DNA from: Planctomycetota bacterium
GTDB taxonomy: Bacteria; Planctomycetota; Planctomycetia; Pirellulales; Pirellulaceae
Direction: 5' to 3'
NCBI GenBank assembly: GCA_026692865.1
Contig: JAPLNI010000055.1
Coordinates: 1 to 64,000 of the forward strand
Length of the DNA stretch: 64,000 bases
Shown here: positions 29,815 through 38,395 of the stretch, in pieces
Numbering within the stretch: the first letter of the stretch is position 1
Layout of the letters: every line of letters starts with the position of its first letter
Made by a program: the position numbers and the translations under genes
Notes under the pieces: generated by a model
Told to the model about the DNA's origin: nothing
Seen by the model: the letters and a program-made list of their open reading frames with translations, nothing else
Databases searched by the model: none

Positions 29815-30479
29815 CGAACCCTCCAGTACATGGACCCAAAAAGCGAAAAATTTCCGCGCCGGGCTCCCCCTTGATAATCGGAGAATCCAACACGAGTCGA
29901 TATTCGAAAATCGGCCAGACCAGCGTCAAAACGACACCGCCATCTGGCATCGCCGCTCATTACGCAAAACGCGTGCCGGGTTTTGAAACTACCCGTCAAC
30001 CGACTTTCGGGTTTTTCCTGAACTGAGATTCTGCGAATTGAAATCAGCGGAATAAACTAAGGCGTTTCTCGAGAAATACGTGCTAATTCCTTTGTTCGAG
30101 CGGTTGGGTTACTTTTCGATTTTGAGTCACCGGTAATCGGTTTTCGCCCGGAGTACACGATTTAGGACGGGTGAGTCTGTCAAATTGGCAATTGGCAAGT
30201 TACTATTGGCGTTACGTAGATTTTCGCCAAAAGTTAGCGGATCCTAAGTTGGCTTATTGGTCGACGCATGAGTTCTTCGTCCAACTTATAGTGATGGGTG
30301 GCTAAATTCGTAAGAATTCAAAAGTCGGCGGAAATTCCCAAAATTGCGCCGTCGGCAGATGTCTTATGGTCTTATGTGATGTCTGCTGCGAGTCAACCAT
30401 AGGTTTAAGTCTGGACGAAGCACTGTCAACATAAGCCACTACAAACGCTACAGCCCGCGACACTTTTGCAATTTAGATT
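29815..30479. other. Divergent intergenic region upstream of groES
   Basis: These 665 bases carry the promoters of groES (minus) and of the zinc-ribbon gene (plus), and REP-like copy E at 30298-30389. Short frames at 29676-30026 lack protein-like composition. No CIRCE element was found by eye. Confidence 0.5.
30298..30389. repeat. REP-like paired-hairpin element, copy E
   Basis: GTGG (30298-30301) precedes CTAAATTC-GTAA-GAATTCAA (30302-30321). The second hairpin begins CAGATGTC (30356) and closes with GATGTCTG and CTGC (to 30389), but its loop is expanded by a duplicated TTATG/CTTATG stretch. Confidence 0.8.
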
Positions 30480-31436
30480 ATGCCGATTCGAGTAACATGC
30501 CAATGTGGTGCGAGCCTATCCGTTCCAGATGCTATGGCAGGGAAAAATGGAAAGTGCCCAAAGTGCGGTGCGGTAATCAAAATCCCCCAGGCGTCTCCAA
30601 TCGTCAGGCCAGCTAAAGGCATCCCCGCCGCCGAACAAAAGGAGAACGTTGCGAAGGTATCGCCGCAATCTTCTCGGGCGACGCCGTCAACCGGTAACGC
30701 TCCTGGAGCGTTACCAAAAAGTAAAGCCCCTGAAAAAGTGGTTGCATCAGGTGCTCTAGACCAACTGTTTTCAGACGCTGGCCTTGATAAGCAACCTGCT
30801 CAAACTTGCCCCGGATGCAAGGTCGAGATCGCACCAGGTGCCGCAATTTGCGTCGCTTGCGGCCTGAACCTCACAACCGGCGAGATGCTCAAGGGGTTTA
30901 AGGTCGTAGGCGAAGAGGAAGATCAAGCTCCAAAGTTCAATAATTATCAGCTCAATCGAGCGGCCAAATCGATCAAAAAAGAACAAGCTGAAGAACTCGA
31001 GTTGCGTTTTGTTGGGGCTCCTTGGTGGGTTTCTCTCGCAGTCGTTTTCGGAATCATAACGATCATCATTTTTGGTGTGATCTACGTCGACGGAATGGGG
31101 TCCGGGGAAGAAGGAGCTTCGTTCAAAGCATCGGCTAAATCGTTTGAAGGACGGGTGCAACGACAACCGCCACTTACGCTCCTAATCTTTGTTTGTTTTT
31201 TGGTAAGCGGCATGGTCGTCACCATGGCCACGTCTGCGATTCAGGCATCTGCCTTTAAAAAGAGTTGGAAGATAGGGTTGCTAACGCTAATTCCGGGATA
31301 CGCTTTGTATTACAGTGTCGCAGCTCGTAAGAAATTGCGATCAACTTCAAAGATCCTTTGGATTTGGACAGCTGTTTTCGCTGTTTTTTCCGTACTGTTG
31401 TTCACGTCCAAAGCCTACCGCATTTTTACCGGGTAG
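30480..31436 (+). CDS. Zinc-ribbon membrane protein of unknown function
   Basis: The 318-residue protein begins with a zinc ribbon (CQCGASLSVPDAMAGKNGKCPKCG is split as CQC...CPKC, residues 8-33), followed by a Pro/Ala/Ser-rich linker. A second ribbon follows (CPGC, then CVACGLNLTTGEMLKGF, about 111-140), and three hydrophobic segments (SLAVVFGIITIIIFGVIYV, LLIFVCFLVSGMVVTMA, ILWIWTAVFAVFSVLLF). The first ribbon resembles the MJ0042-type domain common in planctomycetes. The ribbons are presumably cytoplasmic. The role is unknown; a house-keeping membrane function is a guess. Confidence 0.8.
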   Translation: MPIRVTCQCGASLSVPDAMAGKNGKCPKCGAVIKIPQASPIVRPAKGIPAAEQKENVAKVSPQSSRATPSTGNAPGALPKSKAPEKVVASGALDQLFSDAGLDKQPAQTCPGCKVEIAPGAAICVACGLNLTTGEMLKGFKVVGEEEDQAPKFNNYQLNRAAKSIKKEQAEELELRFVGAPWWVSLAVVFGIITIIIFGVIYVDGMGSGEEGASFKASAKSFEGRVQRQPPLTLLIFVCFLVSGMVVTMATSAIQASAFKKSWKIGLLTLIPGYALYYSVAARKKLRSTSKILWIWTAVFAVFSVLLFTSKAYRIFTG

Positions 31437-31631
31437 TTTTGCATTTGTTTCCAACCATTTTTTCGATTCGCTGTTTTGATTTTGTACAGCGATTTTATTT
31501 CAGTAGTGAGTTTTGTTTCATAAAGAGTTACATCGGGGACTTGAGTGCCCCGGCTGTGGCGTCTAACCTATTAAGATGGCGAGTGTGCGCCTGTTTCGAT
31601 ATTTTTAAGTTGATTAATCGCAGTTAAATTC

Positions 31632-31991
31632 ATGAGTAACAAACGTCGAATCATTGTCTCGGACGAAGGTGCCATTTGTGTTGTTCGGTTTGTCGATAAG
31701 AAAATTGTCGACTCGGCCAGCATCGAACAACTTGGAGAAGAGCTGAACTCGTTGGTCTTGGTCGATAAAAAATCTGTTTTGCTTCTGAATTTCGAAGGTG
31801 TTGAATTTATGTCTAGCGCTGCTCTCAACAAGATGATTTCGTTGAACAGCAAGTTAAAGGCAGTGCAGGGGCGATTAAAGCTTTGTAATCTTCGGGCTGA
31901 AATTAAAGAAGTCTTTACGATCACGCGACTTGATCGAGTGTTCGATATTCGAAAGACTGAGCCTGAAGCGATTGCAGCATTCAAGCTGTAA
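31632..31991 (+). CDS. STAS-domain anti-sigma factor antagonist (SpoIIAA/RsbV-like)
   Basis: The 119-residue single-domain protein matches the STAS fold: beta strand ICVVRFVDKKIVD, then SVLLLNFEGVEFMSSAALNKM, with Ser61/Ser62 at the position phosphorylated by the partner kinase, and RLKLCNLRAEIKEVFTITRL. In partner switching the dephosphorylated antagonist binds the anti-sigma kinase and frees the sigma factor. An RsbW-like kinase gene follows 32 bases downstream, supporting a functional pair. No sigma factor or phosphatase gene is adjacent. Confidence 0.9.
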   Translation: MSNKRRIIVSDEGAICVVRFVDKKIVDSASIEQLGEELNSLVLVDKKSVLLLNFEGVEFMSSAALNKMISLNSKLKAVQGRLKLCNLRAEIKEVFTITRLDRVFDIRKTEPEAIAAFKL

Positions 31992-32023
31992 TCGTTACCG
32001 CCACCTCTCCTAGGAGCCTCGCG

Positions 32024-32557
32024 ATGAATTCGAAGGTTGGAGAAGCACATCACGAAAGTTGTTACCTGCTTACGGAAGCCCCGTGCAAAGAGGCGTTGAT
32101 GTTCGTACCCACTCAAGACGCGATGTCATGGTGCCTCCAACGAGCGATCCCCAGCGATCTCGACGTAGGTCATGAACAAATCGAGTCGCTGATGACTGAA
32201 CTTGAAAAGGCATCTTGGGATGGGCGTGATCTTTTTCATGTTCGCATGGCAGTGGAAGAAGCCGTAGTAAATTCAATTGAGCACGGCAACAAGCGAGACA
32301 CTTCCAAGATTGTGCAACTCGATTTTCGAGTCTCTCCAGAGCTTTGCTATATTGACATCATCGACCAGGGAGAGGGTTTCGATCCTGACGCACTTCGAGA
32401 CTGCACCGACGAAGAATTTGTCGATAAGCCCCGTGGGCGCGGTGTGATGCTTATCAAAGAACTCATGAGCGAAGCCGTTTACAACGAGAAGGGGAATCGG
32501 CTCACAATGATTCGCAAACGAAATGACCCGGCTTTTGAAATTCGCGACGAGGGGTAA
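32024..32557 (+). CDS. RsbW/SpoIIAB-like anti-sigma factor serine kinase
   Basis: The 177-residue protein has a GHKL ATPase domain: N box RMAVEEAVVNSIEHGNK, G1 DIIDQGEGFDPDALRD, and G2 PRGRGVMLIKELM. Members phosphorylate a STAS antagonist and sequester a sigma factor or another target. The ATG at 32024 is well supported by AGGAG seven bases upstream, which leaves about 40 residues of extra N-terminus before the kinase fold. It is in one operon with the STAS gene. The target is not visible here. Confidence 0.9.
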   Translation: MNSKVGEAHHESCYLLTEAPCKEALMFVPTQDAMSWCLQRAIPSDLDVGHEQIESLMTELEKASWDGRDLFHVRMAVEEAVVNSIEHGNKRDTSKIVQLDFRVSPELCYIDIIDQGEGFDPDALRDCTDEEFVDKPRGRGVMLIKELMSEAVYNEKGNRLTMIRKRNDPAFEIRDEG

Positions 32558-32641
32558 GCTCTTCGCCAAAGCTGATTCTCAAGTTGGCTCCCGCGAGTTC
32601 TTCGTGTTCGCTATACTCTCAACGAGTAATGCCATAACATA

Positions 32642-32714
32642 CGGCCCGTAGCTCAACGGTTAGAGCAGGAAACTCATAATTTCTTGGTTCTCGGTTCGAA
32701 TCCGGGCGGGCCGA
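32642..32714 (+). tRNA. tRNA with CAU anticodon, probably tRNA-Ile2 (lysidine-modified)
   Basis: A complete cloverleaf: acceptor CGGCCCG (32642-32648) with CGGGCCG (32707-32713), D arm GCTC/GAGC, anticodon stem GGAAA/TTTCT with loop CTCATAA (anticodon CAT), T arm CTCGG-TTCGAAT-CCGGG, discriminator A and no encoded CCA. The stem lacks the three G-C pairs of initiator tRNA. The D-arm/anticodon/variable text (GAGCAGG...CTCATAAT...CTTGGT) resembles bacterial tRNA-Ile2 more than elongator tRNA-Met, so I favour Ile2, read as AUA after TilS modification. The C1-G72 first pair is unusual. Confidence 0.9.
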
Positions 32715-32753
32715 TTGTTTGATTACCTACCATTATGATGCTAGACATTATGA

Positions 32754-33394
32754 ATGAGCGCAGCAAAACAGTTACAACAAATCGCAATCAACGACTATCT
32801 GCGTGGTGAGGTTGGGGCAAAGCAAAAGCACGAATACATAGACGGTTCCGTGTATGCGATGGTTGATGCTTCCAACAATCACAACCTCATTGCGACCAAC
32901 GCGACCGTCACACTCGGCGGACAACTTCGTGGCAAGCCTTGCAGGGTTTTTAATTCCGACGCAAAGATTCGCGTCCACAATTCAAGAGGTCTTCGTTTTA
33001 TCATCCGGACCTCTCGGTTGTTTGCGAGCCGAATCCCGAAAATGATTCATTTCATGACTTGCCTGTTGTTGTCGTTGAGGTGATCTCGGCCTCTACCTGG
33101 CGAACGGACGAGTACGAGAAACGAGAGTCCTATCAGATGATCGAATCTTTGAGTGTCTACATCCTTGTCGAGCAAAAAGCACCTGCGGTTTTGGTCTATC
33201 GACGATGCGAAAACGGTTTTGTTGCCGAATCATATCTCGGACTTGATTCAGTTATACCGCTACTAGAAATCGATTGTAATTTGGCACTCGGTGACGTTTA
33301 TGCAAACGCGGTATTCCCTTCAGCGGAGCAAGTTCGCGAACAGCAAGAGCACTTCGAACTGACTGGTGAACTGCCTGTCGAGTTTGTGTTTTAA
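32754..33394 (+). pseudogene. Uma2-family (DUF820) endonuclease-like gene, frameshifted
   Basis: The first frame (from ATG 32754) encodes the Uma2 N-terminus: DYLRGEVGAKQKHEYIDGSV, NHNLIATNATVTLGGQLRG, CRVFNSDAKIRV. At CGTTTTATC (32994-33002) the frame is lost. With one added T it continues as FYHPDLSVVCEPNPENDSF, DLPVVVVEVISASTWRTDEY, EKRESYQMIESLSVYILVEQ, which carries the Asp, E-V-S and Q/K core of the PD-(D/E)XK-like Uma2 fold, and ends at 33394 in normal length. Uma2 proteins are abundant putative nucleases without a proven role. It sits 39 bases after the tRNA. A sequencing indel is a real alternative. Confidence 0.85.
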
Positions 33395-33720
33395 GAAAGA
33401 CCATCGAGCGTTTGGCCTTTTCTGAGTCTCGGGCGCTAGCTTTGAAGTCGCGCTTTTGGGCATTCGAGACGCTTCGGTCTGCGGATTTTCGTGCTCGTGC
33501 TCCTGCTCGAATTCGGTCTTTCGATTACGAACACGAGCACGTTTCTTGATCCGGTCTTCCAAAATGCGCAACTTCAAAAGACGTTAGACGTATTTAAACG
33601 ACTAGCTATCCGCTTGCGCAGGAACTTCCACTCAAGCGGCTAACGCCTGCGGCTCAATACTTGAAGCCTTGCCGTAACAAACGCCCGAACCAACCTTGCA
33701 ACTCTTGGCGACTGGCTCAG
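33395..33720. repeat. Intergenic region with inverted repeats
   Basis: CGTGCTCGTG (33490-33499) pairs with CACGAGCACG (33532-33541) across 32 bases. A second block, 33607-33656, contains GCTTGCGCAGGAA, CTCAAGCGGC and TAACGCCTGCGGCTCA, GC-rich matter that resembles intergenic repeats I recall from Pirellulaceae genomes. No gene was recognised. Confidence 0.5.
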
Positions 33721-34254
33721 CTACTTTGCAGCTTTCTTTCTCGCAGCTTTCTTTTTGGTAGCGGTGGGCGATTTACCTGCGGCTTTTTGCTTTTCGTATA
33801 AGCTAATTAGCTTTTCGCGGTCTGTTGATCGCTTTTTTCTGGCAAGGACTGCGAGTTCTAGAGCGCCCGTCTTTCCGTGCTTACTGATCGAAAAAGCGAT
33901 CTTTCTGCGGCTTTTGTCTTCTTCTACCCACGATGCGCAGTACGCGAAATATTCATTGTTGGACCAAATGGTGTCTACGCTTTTAGCAAGGTGTACTCCG
34001 ACGTACCCTGTGGAGTTTCTATCGGTTAAAATATTTCTAGTACTATGTTGGTTTGAAGGTCCGTACTGAGCGATCAGTTCAGCGTACCGAGCCTCAGCTG
34101 CGACAAGTGCCTTACGCTTCCCACCGTAAGCCTTATCCGCGAAAAATTCATTGATTCGTTTCCCCTTACGACATATTCGAACAAGAAAACCTACCCGTGC
34201 TCCGGTGTCTGGTTCGAAGCGAGTGATTCCTTTGCTTACACTGTAGAATGGCAT
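33721..34254 (-). CDS. Tandem AP2-like DNA-binding protein with lysine-rich tail
   Basis: The 177-residue protein contains two AP2/ERF-like modules. The first is GFLVRICRKGKRINEFFAD followed by GGKRKALVAAEARYAEL. The second is STGYVGVHLAKS, then FAYCASWVEED and the helix KHGKTGALELAVLARKKR. AP2 domains bind DNA in plants and occur in bacteria in homing endonucleases, integrases and free-standing planctomycetal proteins. The C-terminus (TATKKKAARKKAAK) is Lys/Ala-rich like histone H1 tails and could bind DNA nonspecifically. No nuclease or integrase domain is attached. It is monocistronic, between repeats and a glycosyltransferase. Confidence 0.7.
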   Translation of the reverse strand: MPFYSVSKGITRFEPDTGARVGFLVRICRKGKRINEFFADKAYGGKRKALVAAEARYAELIAQYGPSNQHSTRNILTDRNSTGYVGVHLAKSVDTIWSNNEYFAYCASWVEEDKSRRKIAFSISKHGKTGALELAVLARKKRSTDREKLISLYEKQKAAGKSPTATKKKAARKKAAK

Positions 34255-34416
34255 AGTAGTAGCTCAACGATCAAATGATGAATGGAAATAAGTCTAAAAA
34301 ACAGGCATCGCTTTGAAACAAATAGATGCACCGAAGTTTAATTTATCAATTCTTTTTCGTTTATCAAGTCCGTCGATGCAAGACTCGAACAATCAAGAGC
34401 CAGAACAGTTTTTCCA

Positions 34417-35610
34417 GTGAGTGATTCGAAATCCAAAAATCCAAAAATTACATTTGTAATTCCATCTTTGTCCGGTGGCGGTGCCGAGCGACAAATGAGT
34501 TACTTGGTGAATCACTCGGCTTCTTCAGGTTACGCCTGCACATTGCTGACGCTCTCTGATACGCATGATGACCGGTACGAAATCGACCCAAGGGTGGTTC
34601 GTGTCGGGCTTGACGCAATCGCTCAAAGCGGTGGATTATGGGACTCGATTATTTCGAATCGGCAACGAGTGAAGTTGTTGCGAGAAGCGATCGCTGATAG
34701 CGGTGCAACGGCTGTCGTCAGTTTTTGCGATCGAATGAACATTATGACTTTGGCTGCGCTTCGATGTTCACAACTCAAGAATGTTCGTATTGCGATTTGC
34801 GAACGCAGTGACCCTCGTCAACAAAGATTGGGTTGGGCTTGGGAGTTGCTACGGCGGATCTACTATCGGCGGTGTAACACTTGCGTGGTGCAAACGAATG
34901 CGATCGCAGAGTATCTTCAGCCAATTGTCGGCCGTGACAAGCCGATGCATATTATCCCGACAGCAATCCAAACAACGCAAAGCACGCGAACTCTCGCACA
35001 AAATGTTGTACAAGCACATGTAAGTGGAACAACGCTTAATGATGTTCGTTTGCGTTCAAAGCGATTGCTCTATGTTGGACGATTATCGCATGAAAAAGGG
35101 GTTGATCGGTTGCTGAAAGCTTGGTCGCAAATCTTTATCAATCATCCCGAATGGCGTTTAGTGATTGCGGGAGAAGGCCCCGAGAAAGAACGATGGCTTC
35201 GAACAGCATCCACAGATGACCGGATGGCAAAGGTCGCGTCGTCCATTAATTGGCTGGGGTGGGTTTCCGATGTGCGATCATTGATGGCTTCTTGCGAAGC
35301 GTTTGTGCTGCCTAGTCGATACGAGGGGTTTCCCAACTCGCTCGTTGAGGCGATGGACAGCAGTCTGCCTTGCGTCGCGACAGACTGCTCGGCATCGATC
35401 ATTGAAATCATCCCAGACGACCAGACCGGGTTACGAGTCGCGAACGATTCCGAGGGGATTGTCACAGGGCTTTCCAAGCTCATGAGTGAGGGGGCTCTCC
35501 GCAATCAATTTCGGGAAAAGGCGAAGTTAAGCGTTGCCAAGTTCTCCTGGCCCGCAGTAAGTAGATCCTGGGACAATGTTTTAGCTTCGTTAACCGTTTC
35601 GCTTTGTTAA
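34417..35610 (+). CDS. Glycosyltransferase family 4 (GT-B fold)
   Basis: The 397-residue protein starts at GTG 34417. The N-terminal Rossmann half begins ITFVIPSLSGGGAERQMSYL. The C-terminal half has LLYVGRLSHEKGVDRLLKAW, then GWVSDVRSLMASCEAFVLPS and RYEGFPNSLVEAMDSSLPCV with the EGFPN/E donor-binding motif. It would transfer a sugar from a nucleotide donor, likely in surface or exopolysaccharide assembly. No other glycan genes are adjacent here; a WecA-like transferase and UGDH lie 7-10 kb away. Confidence 0.92.
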   Translation: MSDSKSKNPKITFVIPSLSGGGAERQMSYLVNHSASSGYACTLLTLSDTHDDRYEIDPRVVRVGLDAIAQSGGLWDSIISNRQRVKLLREAIADSGATAVVSFCDRMNIMTLAALRCSQLKNVRIAICERSDPRQQRLGWAWELLRRIYYRRCNTCVVQTNAIAEYLQPIVGRDKPMHIIPTAIQTTQSTRTLAQNVVQAHVSGTTLNDVRLRSKRLLYVGRLSHEKGVDRLLKAWSQIFINHPEWRLVIAGEGPEKERWLRTASTDDRMAKVASSINWLGWVSDVRSLMASCEAFVLPSRYEGFPNSLVEAMDSSLPCVATDCSASIIEIIPDDQTGLRVANDSEGIVTGLSKLMSEGALRNQFREKAKLSVAKFSWPAVSRSWDNVLASLTVSLC

Positions 35611-35963
35611 TCGCGACATCATCATTCCAGCTATGATACTCGGGTTGGCTTATGGACGAATGACCAAGTCGCAGGGCATAATCACGATTGCTTTGTCCAG
35701 ATTAAACACTTGGGTCAGCAACCGAAGCAGATGTCGTAAGACATCTGAAGACCTTATCTTTTGCTTTTATTTCAAACTACGTCTGAATTCTTACGAACTC
35801 AGCCACCCAGAAATCGAAGCTAGGCAAGGGATTTAGCCCTTATGTAAGGACCTGTCTTTGGCTAGAGAATTATAATAGTACAGCAAGTTAGAAACATTAG
35901 TTTCGGTGCAGTGGAGTCGATGTGTTGGTGCCGATGCAATGTTACACCTTTTAGAAAGCACCT
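35611..35963. other. Intergenic region between the glycosyltransferase and hemL
   Basis: It contains REP-like copy F (35724-35806). The remaining sequence should carry the hemL promoter. No gene was recognised. Confidence 0.5.
35724..35806. repeat. REP-like paired-hairpin element, copy F
   Basis: In this copy the two hairpin types are in reverse order: GAAG then CAGATGTC-GTAA-GACATCTG (35728-35747), and after a spacer CTGAATTC-TTAC-GAACTCAG (35783-35802) with CCAC (35803-35806). Total 83 bases. Confidence 0.88.
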
Positions 35964-37292
35964 GTGAAAACAATAGATATTGATACTGAAAAAAGTAGCT
36001 CGCGATCTCGTTCGCTTGCTGCCTTCAAGCGAGCCTGCGAGATGATACCGGGCGGCGTCAATTCGCCAGCTCGAGCCTTTGGAGCCGTGGGAGGACATCC
36101 CGTGTTTATGGCGAGTGGGCGTGGACAGTACTTGCACGATCTAGATGGGAACAAGTATCTCGATTACATCGGTTCGTGGGGCCCGATGATTCTGGGGCAC
36201 GCTTATCCGCCGGTGATCGAAGCGATTACCAAAGCGGCTGAGCGCGGGACATCCTTTGGCGCGCCGACGGAAAATGAAACGCATTTAGCCGAGCTCATAT
36301 CGCGAGCGGTGCCAAGTATTGAAAAGGTTCGGTTGGTTAGCAGCGGGACCGAAGCGACGATGAGTGCTATTCGATTAGCACGAGGAGCGACTGGACGCGA
36401 GCGGATTATCAAGTTCTCCGGATGTTATCACGGACACGTCGACTCGTTGTTGGTTGCTGCCGGTTCCGCAGCCGCAACCTTAGGAGCGCCTGACTCGCCC
36501 GGTGTTACTAAAGGAACATCACAGGATACGACTGTCTTGGACTACAACAATGTTCAAGGGCTTGAAATGGCCTTCGATGAAATGGGACCGACCATTGCAG
36601 GGGTCATTTTGGAGCCGATCGTTGGCAACATGGGAACAGTCATTCCAACCCAGCCGTTTTTAAAAGCACTTCGAGATCTGTGCACGAAGCACGGTGCGAT
36701 CTTGATCTTTGATGAAGTCATGACCGGTTTTCGAGTCGCGTATGGTGGGGCTCAAAGCATTCTTGGGATTACTCCCGACGTAACGACTCTTGGAAAGATT
36801 GTGGGAGGAGGCCTTCCGTTAGCGGCCTACGGTGGGCGAGCGGACTTGATGGACAACATCTTACCGGTTGGAAAGGTTTATCAAGCAGGAACGCTTAGTG
36901 GAAATCCGCTCGCAACGGCTGCTGGTGCAAAGACACTGGAAATTCTGCGAGATGAATCTCCTTATGCTTACCTAGAGACTCAAGCCAAACGACTTGGCGA
37001 AGGTTTAGCCGACGCAGCCACTGCAGCGGGCTATCCCAATCAATTGCAACGCATGGGAAGTATGATGACGCTCTTCTTCAACGATGCACCGATTGTTGAT
37101 TGGCCAAGCGCGAATCGAAGTCATCGAAAAAGATTTGCCGAGTACTTCTGGGGGCTTATCAATGAAGGAGTTTATATGCCTTGCAGCCAATTTGAAGCAC
37201 TCTTCTTTTCTCGTGAGCACACGCCAGAAGACATCGAGTATACGATAGACGCTGCGAAACGGGTTTTGAAAGCCATGGCCAGTCGAGAGTAG
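35964..37292 (+). CDS. hemL: Glutamate-1-semialdehyde 2,1-aminomutase
   Basis: HemL converts glutamate-1-semialdehyde into 5-aminolevulinate, the C5-pathway entry to haem. The 442-residue protein starts at GTG 35964 and shows IPGGVNSPARAFGAVGG, LDYIGSWGPMILGHAYP, SSGTEATMSAIRLARG, and LIFDEVMTGFRVAYGGAQ. The PLP lysine is Lys278 in TTLGKIVGGGLP, followed by GTLSGNPLA. Everything expected is present. It is followed 57 bases later by a ymdB-like gene on the same strand. Confidence 0.96.
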   Translation: MKTIDIDTEKSSSRSRSLAAFKRACEMIPGGVNSPARAFGAVGGHPVFMASGRGQYLHDLDGNKYLDYIGSWGPMILGHAYPPVIEAITKAAERGTSFGAPTENETHLAELISRAVPSIEKVRLVSSGTEATMSAIRLARGATGRERIIKFSGCYHGHVDSLLVAAGSAAATLGAPDSPGVTKGTSQDTTVLDYNNVQGLEMAFDEMGPTIAGVILEPIVGNMGTVIPTQPFLKALRDLCTKHGAILIFDEVMTGFRVAYGGAQSILGITPDVTTLGKIVGGGLPLAAYGGRADLMDNILPVGKVYQAGTLSGNPLATAAGAKTLEILRDESPYAYLETQAKRLGEGLADAATAAGYPNQLQRMGSMMTLFFNDAPIVDWPSANRSHRKRFAEYFWGLINEGVYMPCSQFEALFFSREHTPEDIEYTIDAAKRVLKAMASRE

Positions 37293-37349
37293 TTTCCGTT
37301 TCTATAAAACCAGCTTTTGTTTAGGCACGGGCAACGCTCGGCGATCGAT

Positions 37350-38240
37350 ATGACTTTGGATGCTCAAAAATTCCTTCCTTCCAGCTTGCCGCCTAGCGGA
37401 TATGTTCGCATAGCGTTGGTTGGGGACGTGGTTGGCAAGCCCGGGATGAACATCGTTTGCAACGCAATCCGATGGATGAAGCAACACCTGAAAACCAATT
37501 TGGTAATCATCAATGCAGAGAATGCGGCCGACGGAACGGGGCTAAGGCAAAAGGAATACAAAAGGCTGATCGATGCCGGAGCCGGAGCTATTACGTTAGG
37601 CGATCACATCTATCGCAAACGCGAAATCATTGAAACGCTCAATCGCGAAACGAACATTGTGAAGCCAGCGAATTTTCCTGACTCTGCCGCAGGTAAAACG
37701 CACTGCATAGTGCATACCGACCTTGGTCATCCTGTCGCGGTGATCAGTGTCTTGGGACGCGTCTTTATGCGACCTGTTGATTGTCCATTTCATGCTTCTT
37801 TGCGAGAAGTCGAAAACATTCCGGATGAGGTAAAGCTTCGTGTCGTTGACTTTCATGCAGAAGCGACGAGCGATAAGCAGACGTTAGGGCGACTGCTAGA
37901 CGGACGCGTTTCGGCCGTTCTCGGGACTCACACTCATGTGACGACAGCAGATGAACAGATATTTCCTGGCGGTACAGCTTTTCAATGTGACGTTGGAATG
38001 ACTGGGCCTTACGAGAGTATCTTGGGTCGAGAGATTCTTCCGGTAACGCAAGCGACCATGACCTTTGAACCGATCTCTTTTGATGTCGCTCAAAAAGATG
38101 TTCGGTTAGCTGCGACTTGGTTTGATGCTAATCCAGCCACCGGAAAGTGCTCGCAGATTGGTCGGATCCAATGGCCGCTCGAGTTGATCCAGCAATGGAA
38201 CTTGGAAGAAGCCGACTTCCGAAATCGACTGCCGCTCTAA
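37350..38240 (+). CDS. YmdB/TIGR00282-family metallophosphoesterase
   Basis: ATG 37350 gives 296 residues; a TTG start at 37317 is less likely. Motifs are RIALVGDVVGKPG, NLVIINAENAADGTG, TLGDHIYRKREI, KPANFP and GTHTHVTTADEQI, typical of the YmdB family, which includes 2',3'-cyclic-nucleotide phosphodiesterases affecting RNA turnover. The third motif has GDH where calcineurin-like enzymes normally have GNH (a metal-binding Asn); this may be a lineage variant. The gene follows hemL and could share its transcript. Confidence 0.88.
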   Translation: MTLDAQKFLPSSLPPSGYVRIALVGDVVGKPGMNIVCNAIRWMKQHLKTNLVIINAENAADGTGLRQKEYKRLIDAGAGAITLGDHIYRKREIIETLNRETNIVKPANFPDSAAGKTHCIVHTDLGHPVAVISVLGRVFMRPVDCPFHASLREVENIPDEVKLRVVDFHAEATSDKQTLGRLLDGRVSAVLGTHTHVTTADEQIFPGGTAFQCDVGMTGPYESILGREILPVTQATMTFEPISFDVAQKDVRLAATWFDANPATGKCSQIGRIQWPLELIQQWNLEEADFRNRLPL

Positions 38241-38333
38241 CGAGTCGATGTGATATTCCGAATTAACGATAAAGTCGGCAATATTCGGAAACTCCTCCTA
38301 AACTACCATTTGATCCCTAACTGCATGCGTCGA

Positions 38334-38357
38334 TGTAATGATCACTGTAATGATCAG
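38334..38357. repeat. 12-bp tandem repeat upstream of the DUF11-type gene
   Basis: TGTAATGATCAC (38334-38345) is directly repeated as TGTAATGATCAG (38346-38357), about 40 bases before the start codon. TGATCA is itself palindromic. It could be a regulator site; nothing more can be said. Confidence 0.4.
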
Positions 38358-38395
38358 GAAAATTGGATCCTTGGGTAATTTACGGAGTTTGCGAT

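Noticed and set aside
29815-29920. Possible CIRCE operator upstream of groES
   Set aside because: The TTAGCACTC-N9-GAGTGCTAA pattern is not present; no variant with good symmetry was found by eye.
32642-32714. Initiator tRNA-fMet
   Set aside because: The anticodon stem lacks the three consecutive G-C pairs and the first pair is C-G, not a C1-A72 mismatch.
32642-33394. Integrated mobile element at the tRNA
   Set aside because: No integrase and no direct repeat of the tRNA 3' end was found downstream.
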